Shown here one piece after another: positions 34,219-41,291 of a stretch of 41,291 bases of DNA; positions within the stretch are counted from its first letter, which is position 1, and each line of letters opens with the position of its first letter. The stretch lies in the NCBI GenBank assembly GCA_017961625.1, contig JAGCWY010000102.1, positions 1 to 41,291 of the forward strand, written 5' to 3'. This DNA comes from Ruminococcus sp. (GTDB lineage Bacteria; Bacillota; Clostridia; Oscillospirales; Ruminococcaceae). A program made the translations under genes and the position numbers. Below the pieces are notes generated by a model. The model made no database searches and had not been told where the DNA came from. It was given only the letters and a program-made list of their open reading frames with translations.

Positions 34219-36036
34219 ATGTGCGGAATTGCGGGAGCTATCAGCTTCATTGAAGATATGCGCGAAGATATGAAGGTCTATGAAAAAATGCAGCGTGCCC
34301 TGCTTCGCCGGGGACCCGACCAGCGCGGTATGCTGCTCACAAAGGAAGCCGCCCTCATACACACACGTCTTGCGGTCATCGACATAAATGGCGGCAGGCA
34401 GCCTATGACCTTCGGTAAGTATACTATTATATATAACGGTGAGCTGTACAACACAGAGGAGCTCCGCCGCGAGCTTGCAGAAGATTTTGACTTTACCACA
34501 CGTTCAGACACTGAGGTAGTGCTCAAAGGCTACATAAAATGGGGAAGCTCCTGCGTTAAACACTTTAACGGGATATTCGCCCTTGCAGTCTATGACGAGC
34601 AGGAGCATCAAGTCTTTCTTGCACGTGACCGTATAGGCGTGAAGCCATTGTTTTACTTTAAGACTGACGACAAGCTCATCTTCGCCTCAGAGCTTCCAGC
34701 ACTCCTTGAACACCCTGATATTCCCCATGAGATAGACGAGACGGGCGCTGCCGAGCTCATACTCATGGCTCCCGGCAGAACTATGGGCTGCGGAGTGATA
34801 CGCGGTGTAAAAGAGCTTCCTCCCGGCTGGTGCGGTTACTATGATATAAATGGACTGAATATACACGAATACTGGCGGCTACGAGCCTTTGAGCTCCACG
34901 AGAGCTTTGAACAGACCGCCGAGCATGTCCGGGATCTCCTCCTCGACTCCATAAAGCGGCAGCTAATCTCTGACGTGCCTGTATGTACTTTCCTTTCGGG
35001 TGGTCTAGACTCAAGCCTTATCTCCTCTGTTGCGGCTTCTGAGCTAAAAAAGCATGGAAAAAGGCTCAGCACATTCTCCGTGGATTATGCAGACAATGAT
35101 AGATACTTCCAAATCAGCCATTTTCAGCCCAATAGTGACCCTGAATATATAAACTGTATGACTGAATATCTCGGATCTGATCACCACTGGACCGTAGTAG
35201 ATACTACCGAGTTAATCGAAGCTCTTGACGATGCAACTGAAGCCAGAGGTCTTCCCGGCATGGCTGACGTTGACGCCTCTCTACTGCTTTTCTGTCGGGA
35301 AATAAAAAAACACGGTACGGTCGCTCTTTCAGGAGAATGTGCCGACGAGATATTTGGCGGTTATCCATGGTACAGAGACAAGGATATCCGCATGACAAAT
35401 GGCTTTCCGTGGGCTCAGTGTACAGCCTACCGCAGTCGCTTTATTTGTGACGAGTACGCCATGAGAATAAACCCTGAGGAATACGTATACTCGGCCTATC
35501 AGAGGACCGCCGACAGTACCTTAAAACTTGACAGTGACAGCCCTCTTGAATCCCGTATGCGCGAAATGACCCAGCTTAATTTTCACTGGTTCATGCAGAA
35601 TCTTCTTGACCGCAAGGACAGAATGTCCATGTTCAGCGGTCTTGAAGTCCGGGTCCCTTTCTGTGACTACCGAATAGCCGAGTACCTTTACAATGTACCA
35701 TGGGAGTATAAGGACTATATGGGCAGAGAAAAGGGCCTTCTCCGCGAAGCTATGAAAGATTGGTTACCGAAGAATGTTCTGCAACGTAAAAAAAGCCCCT
35801 ATCCCAAGACCCATAATCCAGCGTTTTTATCTGGAGTCACAGAGAAGCTCCGGAGCATACTGGATAACGGCGGAGATAAGCTGACTCAGCTCGTAAAGCG
35901 AGAGGAACTTGAAAAGCTGCTACGACATGAGGAAAACGTGCAGTGGTACGGACAGCTGATGAATCTGCCGCAGACCATATCATATTTCATACAACTCAAC
36001 TACTGGCTGGAGCGCTTTGACATACGCCTGAAATAG
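34219..36036 (+). CDS. asnB: Asparagine synthase (glutamine-hydrolysing)
   Basis: A 605-aa two-domain enzyme making asparagine from aspartate, glutamine and ATP. The N-terminal glutaminase domain must begin with the nucleophile Cys after Met removal, which fixes the start at 34219 (MCGIAGAIS); GGTGGAG lies 6 bases upstream. Visible blocks are RRGPDQRG, YNGELYN, RSDTEVVLKGY and RDRIGVKPLFY. The synthetase domain has the PP-loop SGGLDSS (260-266) and SGECADEIFGGYPWY. The length is close to the usual 610-640 residues. No promoter was found; the 149 bases upstream hold low-complexity GAGTAG/CTACT sequence. It is followed by a shared hairpin at 36046. Confidence 0.95.
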   Translation: MCGIAGAISFIEDMREDMKVYEKMQRALLRRGPDQRGMLLTKEAALIHTRLAVIDINGGRQPMTFGKYTIIYNGELYNTEELRRELAEDFDFTTRSDTEVVLKGYIKWGSSCVKHFNGIFALAVYDEQEHQVFLARDRIGVKPLFYFKTDDKLIFASELPALLEHPDIPHEIDETGAAELILMAPGRTMGCGVIRGVKELPPGWCGYYDINGLNIHEYWRLRAFELHESFEQTAEHVRDLLLDSIKRQLISDVPVCTFLSGGLDSSLISSVAASELKKHGKRLSTFSVDYADNDRYFQISHFQPNSDPEYINCMTEYLGSDHHWTVVDTTELIEALDDATEARGLPGMADVDASLLLFCREIKKHGTVALSGECADEIFGGYPWYRDKDIRMTNGFPWAQCTAYRSRFICDEYAMRINPEEYVYSAYQRTADSTLKLDSDSPLESRMREMTQLNFHWFMQNLLDRKDRMSMFSGLEVRVPFCDYRIAEYLYNVPWEYKDYMGREKGLLREAMKDWLPKNVLQRKKSPYPKTHNPAFLSGVTEKLRSILDNGGDKLTQLVKREELEKLLRHEENVQWYGQLMNLPQTISYFIQLNYWLERFDIRLK

Positions 36037-36045
36037 ACATAAAAT

Positions 36046-36067
36046 GAAGCTCCCTTGTGGGAGCTTC
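36046..36067. terminator. Hairpin between convergent asnB and ABC permease genes
   Basis: A perfect 9-bp stem, GAAGCTCCC (36046-36054) with GGGAGCTTC (36059-36067), has a TTGT loop. On the minus strand it runs into ATTTTATG, so it fits best as terminator of the ABC transporter operon. On the plus strand the tail is GGAAAT, weak for asnB. Confidence 0.8.
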
Positions 36068-36074
36068 GGAAATA

Positions 36075-36812
36075 TTATTTAAGGTCAGTTCTGTTAAATA
36101 CCATTATTCCGCCTATTGTTGCAGCGATAAATATTGCTATATCAATAATTATCATAATAATAGCGTTCTCTGGAACATTGTCTGGAGCATATCTGAATGC
36201 GTCCCTCTGCAAGCTCGGTATTGCGATAGAAGCGATCTTTTCAACCTTATCGCTTCTTGAAAACATTACTATCATTCCTGCTACGGTAGATATTATTGTA
36301 TCCATCATGAGAGAGAGCACAAAGCCGCCAACATTTCTCATTGAGTTGCATACAAACACGATAGCGCTGGTAAATGTAAATATGATGATCATAGTGATAA
36401 GCATATTTGTGTATACTTCCTTGCACGGAAATAATCTGAATTCGTCAAACAATTTGCCAAGGCCAATGAGGGTCAGCCAGTATGCCAGCTGATATACAAT
36501 AGCCACAAACAACGATATTATCAGATTTGCAAGATATATACTGGCCCTTGAATGCCCAACTATTATTTTATTTCTAATTGTATTGTTCTTGAAATCATTG
36601 ACAATGAACATACCTGCCGTTATGCTTATAAACATTGTCATAGTACCCGTCAGGAAGAAAAGCATGTAATCTCCGACACCTGATCCTTTTCCATCAACGA
36701 TGTACACAAATATCGTTACAAATGCAGGTATGAATACAGTAAGTGCTAGCACCACATAAAAACGTACTCCTTTAAAAAGTCTTCTAAAGCCTTCAGCAAG
36801 CAGCTTAGACAT
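36075..36812 (-). CDS. ABC transporter permease (ABC-2-like)
   Basis: The 245-aa protein has six predicted membrane helices, starting with FYVVLALTVFIPAFVTIFVY near residue 20, and a cytoplasmic segment NDFKNNTIRNKIIVGHSR. That segment is typical of ABC-2-type permeases such as BcrB/LanE-like immunity exporters. The ATG at 36812 has AGGAGGT 7 bases upstream and overlaps the ATPase stop by 8 bases (ATGTCTAA), so the two proteins are made together. Substrate is unknown; family members export antimicrobial peptides, sodium ions or unknown lipids. Confidence 0.9.
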   Translation of the reverse strand: MSKLLAEGFRRLFKGVRFYVVLALTVFIPAFVTIFVYIVDGKGSGVGDYMLFFLTGTMTMFISITAGMFIVNDFKNNTIRNKIIVGHSRASIYLANLIISLFVAIVYQLAYWLTLIGLGKLFDEFRLFPCKEVYTNMLITMIIIFTFTSAIVFVCNSMRNVGGFVLSLMMDTIISTVAGMIVMFSRSDKVEKIASIAIPSLQRDAFRYAPDNVPENAIIMIIIDIAIFIAATIGGIMVFNRTDLK

Positions 36813-37716
36813 TGCGAACACCTCCTACAAGTCCCATGAAATAACTTTCTAGACTTTCGCTACGCTCATTCATGGTATATACAAAGCAGTTTCTCTCATT
36901 GAGTGCAAGGACAAGAGGTGTTACCTGCACAGGAGAGAAGATATCGGCTTCATTTGGCGAATATACTGTAAATTCCGCTCTCATGCCTTTTAGCACATCG
37001 GCAAGGATATTGGTATCACTGACGTTCACGTGAATAGCCTTTCGTGAAACCTTTTCAAGCTCCTCGGCACTCATCTCCTTGATGACTCTGCCCTTTTCGA
37101 TAAAACCGTAATGAGTGGCAAGACGTGAGAGCTCGTCGAGGATATGGCTTGATATCAGTATAGTTATGCCCTTCTGCTTATTCAGGCGAAGTATCATTTC
37201 GCGGACCTCCATGATTCCCTGAGGATCAAGACCGTTTATAGGCTCGTCAAGCACAAGGAACTCAGGGTCACCGATAAGTGAAAAGGCAATGCCCAGTCTT
37301 TGTCTCATACCGAGTGAAAAGTTCTTGGCTTTCTTCTTTCCGGTATTTGCAAGTCCGACAATTTTCAGTATATCGTCAATACACTCCTCAGAGATACCTA
37401 GAGTCTTTGTCTGCTGTATAAGATTGTCCTTAGCGGTCATATCGGGATGGAGGGAGGGAGTTTCAACAACGGCTCCCACCTTTCTGCGGACCTTGAGTAT
37501 TTCAGGAGTGTTGAATTGTGTGCCCATAATGGAATACTCTCCCGAAGTAGGTCTGTTCAGACCTGTTATTATACGGATAAGCGTAGTTTTACCCGCACCG
37601 TTCCTGCCGACCATGCCATATATAGCGCCCTTCGGAACATTTATCGTAAGGTCGTCCAGCGCCTTGAATTTTCCGTAAGCCTTGGTCAGATTCTGCGTCT
37701 GCAAAATAAGATCCAT
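36805..37716 (-). CDS. ABC transporter ATP-binding protein
   Basis: The 303-aa ATPase carries Walker A GRNGAGKTTL, the signature FSLGMRQRLG (Leu-Ser-Gly replaced by SLG, usual in this subfamily), Walker B FLVLDEP and the switch ISSHILDE. A C-terminal extension of about 85 residues (after SAEELEKVS) is like that of the BcrA/NatA-type exporters. It pairs with the permease that overlaps its 3' end. The ATG at 37716 is preceded by GGTGA at 5 bases. No regulator gene is adjacent, and no clear promoter hexamers were found in the gap to tuf. Confidence 0.93.
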   Translation of the reverse strand: MDLILQTQNLTKAYGKFKALDDLTINVPKGAIYGMVGRNGAGKTTLIRIITGLNRPTSGEYSIMGTQFNTPEILKVRRKVGAVVETPSLHPDMTAKDNLIQQTKTLGISEECIDDILKIVGLANTGKKKAKNFSLGMRQRLGIAFSLIGDPEFLVLDEPINGLDPQGIMEVREMILRLNKQKGITILISSHILDELSRLATHYGFIEKGRVIKEMSAEELEKVSRKAIHVNVSDTNILADVLKGMRAEFTVYSPNEADIFSPVQVTPLVLALNERNCFVYTMNERSESLESYFMGLVGGVRNV

Positions 37717-37762
37717 AGTGTCACCGTCCTATTTGTTTATTTTATAACAAATTGTCTTTATG

Positions 37763-37796
37763 CAAAAAGGCGGTCATGCATGATGCACGACCGCCT
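37763..37796 (-). terminator. Intrinsic terminator of tuf
   Basis: On the minus strand AGGCGGTC and GACCGCCT form a stem, extended by TGCA/TGCA around a short loop, and are followed by TTTTTGC. It lies about 30 bases after the tuf stop. Confidence 0.92.
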
Positions 37797-37825
37797 AAAG
37801 TCGTTATTATTTATTCAATACGAAA

Positions 37826-39025
37826 TTATTCGTTGATCTTTGTAACAACGCCTGAACCAACTGTTCTGCCGCCCTCACGGATAGCGAAACGGAGTCCCTC
37901 TTCGATAGCGATAGGAGTGATGAGCTCAACATCCATAGCTACGTTATCGCCAGGCATACACATTTCCTTGTCAGCAGGAAGAGTTACAACACCTGTAACA
38001 TCAGTTGTTCTGAAGTAGAACTGAGGTCTATAGTTGTTGAAGAAAGGAGTATGACGTCCGCCCTCTTCCTTCTTCAGTACGTAAACCTGACCTGAGAACT
38101 TTGTGTGGGGGTGAATTGAGCCGGGCTTACAGAGAACCTGTCCACGCTCAACCTGATCTCTTGTGATACCACGGAGAAGAGCACCAACGTTATCACCAGC
38201 CTCACAGAAGTCAAGAGTCTTTCTGAACATTTCAAGACCTGTAACTACTGTGTTGAGCTTCTCGTCAGAAAGACCAACAATCTCAACAGGCTCGTTTACG
38301 TTGAGCTTTCCACGCTCTACTCTACCTGTAACAACAGTACCACGACCAGAAATTGTCATAGTATCCTCGATAGGCATAAGGAAAGGCTTAGCATCGTCTC
38401 TCTCAGGGCTGGGGATGAACTCGTCTACAGCGTCCATGAGCTCAAGAATAGGCTTGTAAGCAGGATCGTTAAGATCATCGGGAGCTTCGAGAGCCTTAAG
38501 AGCAGAACCCTTGATGATAGGTGTATCATCTCCGGGGAAGTCATAGCTTGAGAGAAGGTCACGGATGTCCATCTCAACGAGCTCGAGGAGCTCTTCGTCG
38601 TCAACCTGATCAGCCTTGTTCATGAATACAACGATTGCAGGAACGCCAACCTGACGAGCAAGAAGGATGTGCTCTCTTGTCTGAGCCATAGGACCGTCAG
38701 AAGCAGCAACAACAAGGATTGCGCCATCCATCTGAGCAGCACCTGTGATCATGTTCTTAACGTAGTCAGCATGGCCGGGACAGTCAACGTGAGCGTAGTG
38801 ACGCTTGTCTGTCTCGTACTCAACGTGAGCTGTATTGATTGTGATACCACGCTCTCTCTCCTCGGGAGCCTTATCGATCATATCGTAAGCCTCGTACTGA
38901 GCCTGACCCTTCATAGCGAGAGTCTTTGTAATAGCAGCAGTAAGAGTTGTCTTACCGTGGTCAACGTGTCCGATTGTACCAATGTTTACATGGGGTTTAG
39001 TTCTTTCAAATTTAGCCTTAGCCAT
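37826..39025 (-). CDS. tuf: Elongation factor Tu
   Basis: The 399-aa GTPase delivers aminoacyl-tRNA to the ribosome. G1 GHVDHGKTT, G2 region RGITINTAHVEY, G3 DCPGHADY, G4 NKAD, and G5 GSALKALE are all intact. Domains 2 and 3 follow (ISGRGTVVTGRVERG; GGRHTPFFNNYRPQFYFRT). Length is normal. A strong site (AAGGAGG, 8 bases) precedes the ATG. It follows fusA by 169 bases and has its own promoter at 39071-39099, so it is expressed both from the str operon and separately. Confidence 0.98.
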   Translation of the reverse strand: MAKAKFERTKPHVNIGTIGHVDHGKTTLTAAITKTLAMKGQAQYEAYDMIDKAPEERERGITINTAHVEYETDKRHYAHVDCPGHADYVKNMITGAAQMDGAILVVAASDGPMAQTREHILLARQVGVPAIVVFMNKADQVDDEELLELVEMDIRDLLSSYDFPGDDTPIIKGSALKALEAPDDLNDPAYKPILELMDAVDEFIPSPERDDAKPFLMPIEDTMTISGRGTVVTGRVERGKLNVNEPVEIVGLSDEKLNTVVTGLEMFRKTLDFCEAGDNVGALLRGITRDQVERGQVLCKPGSIHPHTKFSGQVYVLKKEEGGRHTPFFNNYRPQFYFRTTDVTGVVTLPADKEMCMPGDNVAMDVELITPIAIEEGLRFAIREGGRTVGSGVVTKINE

Positions 39026-39070
39026 TGGGAAATTCCTCCTTAGAATAGATTTCAGAAATCTGTATATATT

Positions 39071-39099
39071 ATTATATCAGATTATTTTAGTAAATTCAA
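39071..39099 (-). promoter_or_regulatory. Promoter of tuf
   Basis: On the minus strand TTGAAT (39094-39099) and TATAAT (39071-39076) are spaced by 17 bases, 45 bases before the tuf start. Confidence 0.8.
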
Positions 39100-39147
39100 G
39101 TGTTTCAGTAAAAAAATTGCAACTGAGACAAGTGATTTCTGGAATTA

Positions 39148-39183
39148 CGCCCGTTTCACAGCTTGTACCGCACAAAACGGGCG
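39148..39183 (-). other. Hairpin in the fusA-tuf gap, possible attenuator or terminator
   Basis: CGCCCGTTT and AAACGGGCG form a perfect 9-bp stem (39148-39156 with 39175-39183) around an 18-base loop, 12 bases past the fusA stop. There is no T-tract on the minus strand, so it may protect the fusA 3' end or only partly terminate. Confidence 0.55.
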
Positions 39184-39194
39184 GAAATATCAAT

Positions 39195-41273
39195 TTAGTT
39201 CTTTGCTCTGTTAGCCATAATCTTTTCAGCAATGCTCTTCGGAACTTCCTCATAGCTGTGGGGTTCCATTGTGTACTGTCCACGACCCTGTGTATTTGAA
39301 CGAAGGTCGCTTGTGTAGCCGAACATTTCTGAAAGCGGAACGAGGGCATCTACCTGTATAGAGCCTGATCTCGACTCCTGACCCTGTATCTGTCCGCGGC
39401 GTGAGCTGAGGTCACCGATAACTGTTCCGAGGTAATCGTCGGGAACGATAACTGCAACCTTCATAACAGGCTCCATGAGAACTGCGTTAGCCTGCTTGAG
39501 AGCTTCCTTGAAAGCGATGGATCCGGCAATCTTGAATGCCATTTCCGAAGAGTCAACTTCGTGGTAGGATCCGTCGTAAAGCTCTACCTTAACGTCAACT
39601 ACCTCGTAACCTGCAAGGATACCAGCCTTCATAGCGCCCTGGATACCTGCGTCAACGGCAGGGATATACTCCTTGGGAATAGAACCACCGACAACAGCGT
39701 TTGTGAATTCATAGCCCTTTCCGGACTCGTTGGGAGATACTCTGATCTTAACGTGACCGTACTGACCTGAACCACCAGACTGCTTCTTGTACTTGTAGTC
39801 GATATCTGCATTGCCCTTGATAGTTTCCTTATATGCAACCTGAGGAGCGCCAACATTAGCCTCGACCTTGAACTCACGAAGGAGTCGGTCAACGATAATG
39901 TCAAGGTGGAGTTCACCCATGCCTGCGATGATAGTCTGACCTGTTTCCTCATCAGTCCATGTCTTGAAGGTAGGATCCTCTTCAGCAAGCTTTGCCAGAG
40001 CGATACCCATTTTCTCCTGACCTGCCTTCGTCTTTGGCTCGATAGCGAGCTGAATAACAGGCTCTGGGAATTCCATGGATTCGAGAATGATAGGATGCTT
40101 TTCATCACAGAGCGTATCACCTGTGGTTGTATTCTTGAGACCAACTGCTGCGGCGATATCGCCTGAATATACAGTTGTGAGATCTTTTCTGTGGTTAGCG
40201 TGCATCTGAACGATACGTCCGAAACGCTCCTTGCTGTCCTTGGTAGCGTTGAGGACTGAGTCGCCCTGATTTACGACACCTGAGTATACACGGAAGAACG
40301 CAAGCTTACCAACGAATGGGTCTGTAGCGATCTTGAATGCGAGAGCCGAGAATGGCTCGTTATCGGAAGAAGGTCTCTCCTCCTCCTGCTCAGTGTCGGG
40401 ATTTACACCCTTGATAGCGGGAACATCGAGCGGTGAAGGCATATAATCGATGATAGCATCGAGGAGCTTCTGAACGCCCTTGTTCTTGTATGAAGTACCG
40501 CAAGTAACGGGTACCATGTGGTTAGCTATAGTAGCCTTTCTGATGCAGGTCTTGATCTCTTCCTGAGTGAGCTCGCCCTCTTCAAAATACTTCTCCATGA
40601 GCGCCTCGTCCTGCTCGGCAACGTGCTCTACCATCTCATCGTGGTACTTCTGTGCAATCTCTTTCATATCGTCGGGGATATCCTCCACCTTGATATCAGT
40701 ACCGAGATCGTTTGTATAAATGTAAGCCTTCATCTCAACAAGGTCAATGATGCCTCTGAATGAGTCCTCAGAGCCGATAGGCAGCTGAATCGGTACGGCA
40801 TTACACTTGAGTCTGTCCTTCATCATGTCGATAACATGATAGAAATCGGCACCCATGATATCCATCTTATTTACATAAGCCATGCGGGGTACCTTATAAT
40901 TGTCAGCCTGTCTCCAAACAGTTTCAGACTGAGGCTCAACACCGCCCTTTGCACAGAGAACTGTTACAGAACCGTCGAGTACACGAAGTGAACGCTCAAC
41001 CTCAACTGTAAAGTCAACGTGGCCAGGGGTATCGATGATATTAAGTCTGTGGCCTGCCCAGTAGCAAGTAGTAGCAGCTGAAGTAATTGTGATACCTCTC
41101 TCCTGCTCCTGCTCCATCCAGTCCATAGTAGCGGAACCTTCATGGGTCTCACCGATCTTGTGATTAACACCGGTATAGAAAAGGATACGCTCTGTGGTAG
41201 TGGTCTTACCTGCGTCAATGTGGGCCATTATGCCGATATTTCTTGTATTTTCAAGTGAACAATCTCTTGACAT
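39195..41273 (-). CDS. fusA: Elongation factor G
   Basis: The 692-aa translocase GTPase has G1 AHIDAGKTTTTE, RGITITSAA, G3 DTPGHVDF, and G4 NKMD. Domains II-V are also present: the domain IV block GGSGQYGHVKI with PNESGKGYEF, and domain V with PDDYLGTVIGDLSSRRGQI. Length is standard, and the C terminus ends KSIAEKIMANRAKN. The ATG at 41273 has AAAGGAG 7 bases upstream, and only 18 bases precede it in the window. The usual rpsL-rpsG genes would lie just beyond the right edge. It is followed by a hairpin and then tuf. Confidence 0.98.
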   Translation of the reverse strand: MSRDCSLENTRNIGIMAHIDAGKTTTTERILFYTGVNHKIGETHEGSATMDWMEQEQERGITITSAATTCYWAGHRLNIIDTPGHVDFTVEVERSLRVLDGSVTVLCAKGGVEPQSETVWRQADNYKVPRMAYVNKMDIMGADFYHVIDMMKDRLKCNAVPIQLPIGSEDSFRGIIDLVEMKAYIYTNDLGTDIKVEDIPDDMKEIAQKYHDEMVEHVAEQDEALMEKYFEEGELTQEEIKTCIRKATIANHMVPVTCGTSYKNKGVQKLLDAIIDYMPSPLDVPAIKGVNPDTEQEEERPSSDNEPFSALAFKIATDPFVGKLAFFRVYSGVVNQGDSVLNATKDSKERFGRIVQMHANHRKDLTTVYSGDIAAAVGLKNTTTGDTLCDEKHPIILESMEFPEPVIQLAIEPKTKAGQEKMGIALAKLAEEDPTFKTWTDEETGQTIIAGMGELHLDIIVDRLLREFKVEANVGAPQVAYKETIKGNADIDYKYKKQSGGSGQYGHVKIRVSPNESGKGYEFTNAVVGGSIPKEYIPAVDAGIQGAMKAGILAGYEVVDVKVELYDGSYHEVDSSEMAFKIAGSIAFKEALKQANAVLMEPVMKVAVIVPDDYLGTVIGDLSSRRGQIQGQESRSGSIQVDALVPLSEMFGYTSDLRSNTQGRGQYTMEPHSYEEVPKSIAEKIMANRAKN

Positions 41274-41291
41274 AATTTACTCCTTTTACAA

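Noticed and set aside
36055..36492. Plus-strand open frame of 145 codons opposite the ABC permease
   Set aside because: Its hydrophobic stretches are the antisense image of the permease helices, and the permease has the better start site and overlaps its partner gene.

Overview
The window looks like a chromosomal segment of a Ruminococcus-type (Oscillospiraceae, Firmicutes) gut or rumen bacterium. The signs are type I dockerins on two secreted proteins, a BspA-type repeat surface protein, a Cthe_2159-like carbohydrate-binding protein, Thr/Pro-rich extracellular tails, strong AGGAGG ribosome binding sites, frequent TTG starts, and core genes of Firmicutes type (fusA-tuf, proBA, cca, asnB, pflA). 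Core genes are near 50% GC. Several islands are far more AT-rich.

Layout. (1) 1-11.1 kb, minus strand: a polymorphic-toxin locus. A 326-aa membrane-anchored secreted protein overlaps a 3266-aa Sec-exported RHS/YD-repeat protein that ends in a pretoxin Hint domain and a His-rich HNH-like toxin tip. A candidate immunity gene follows and is cut by the window edge. (2) 11.2-11.3 kb: the 3' end (domains V and VI) of a group II intron with no reverse transcriptase. (3) 11.5-14.8 kb, plus strand, AT-rich: a BspA-repeat/dockerin lipoprotein, two unrecognised small genes and a DUF4291 gene. (4) 14.9-18.4 kb, minus: a PhoP/PhoR-like two-component system in an operon with a rhodanese-TtcA-type PP-loop fusion. 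(5) 18.4-19.0 kb: an AT-rich orphan gene. (6) 19.1-25.1 kb, plus: a five-gene operon (small membrane protein, D-2-hydroxyacid dehydrogenase, proB, proA, coiled-coil membrane protein) with a recognisable promoter and terminator. (7) 25.2-27.4 kb: a zinc-ribbon, kinase-fold, PASTA membrane protein whose catalytic residues are all replaced (a pseudokinase). (8) 27.4-30.8 kb, minus: a large dockerin/Cthe_2159-like protein whose promoter carries five tandem 11-bp repeats and a perfect palindrome. (9) 31.0-36.0 kb, plus: a CPBP protease-like protein, cca overlapping pflA, and asnB. (10) 36.0-37.7 kb, minus: an ABC exporter pair. (11) 37.8-41.3 kb, minus: tuf and fusA.

How it fits together. The surface and secreted proteins (RHS toxin, BspA-dockerin, Cthe_2159-dockerin, PASTA pseudokinase) suggest a cell that invests in plant-fibre attachment and contact competition. 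The metabolic genes are proline and asparagine synthesis, tRNA CCA addition and probable tRNA thiolation. The most notable signals are the pseudokinase, the 11-bp repeat array that takes the place of a -35 box, the sharp base-composition break at the toxin tip, and the intron remnant. All functions are read from sequence alone; no database search was run.
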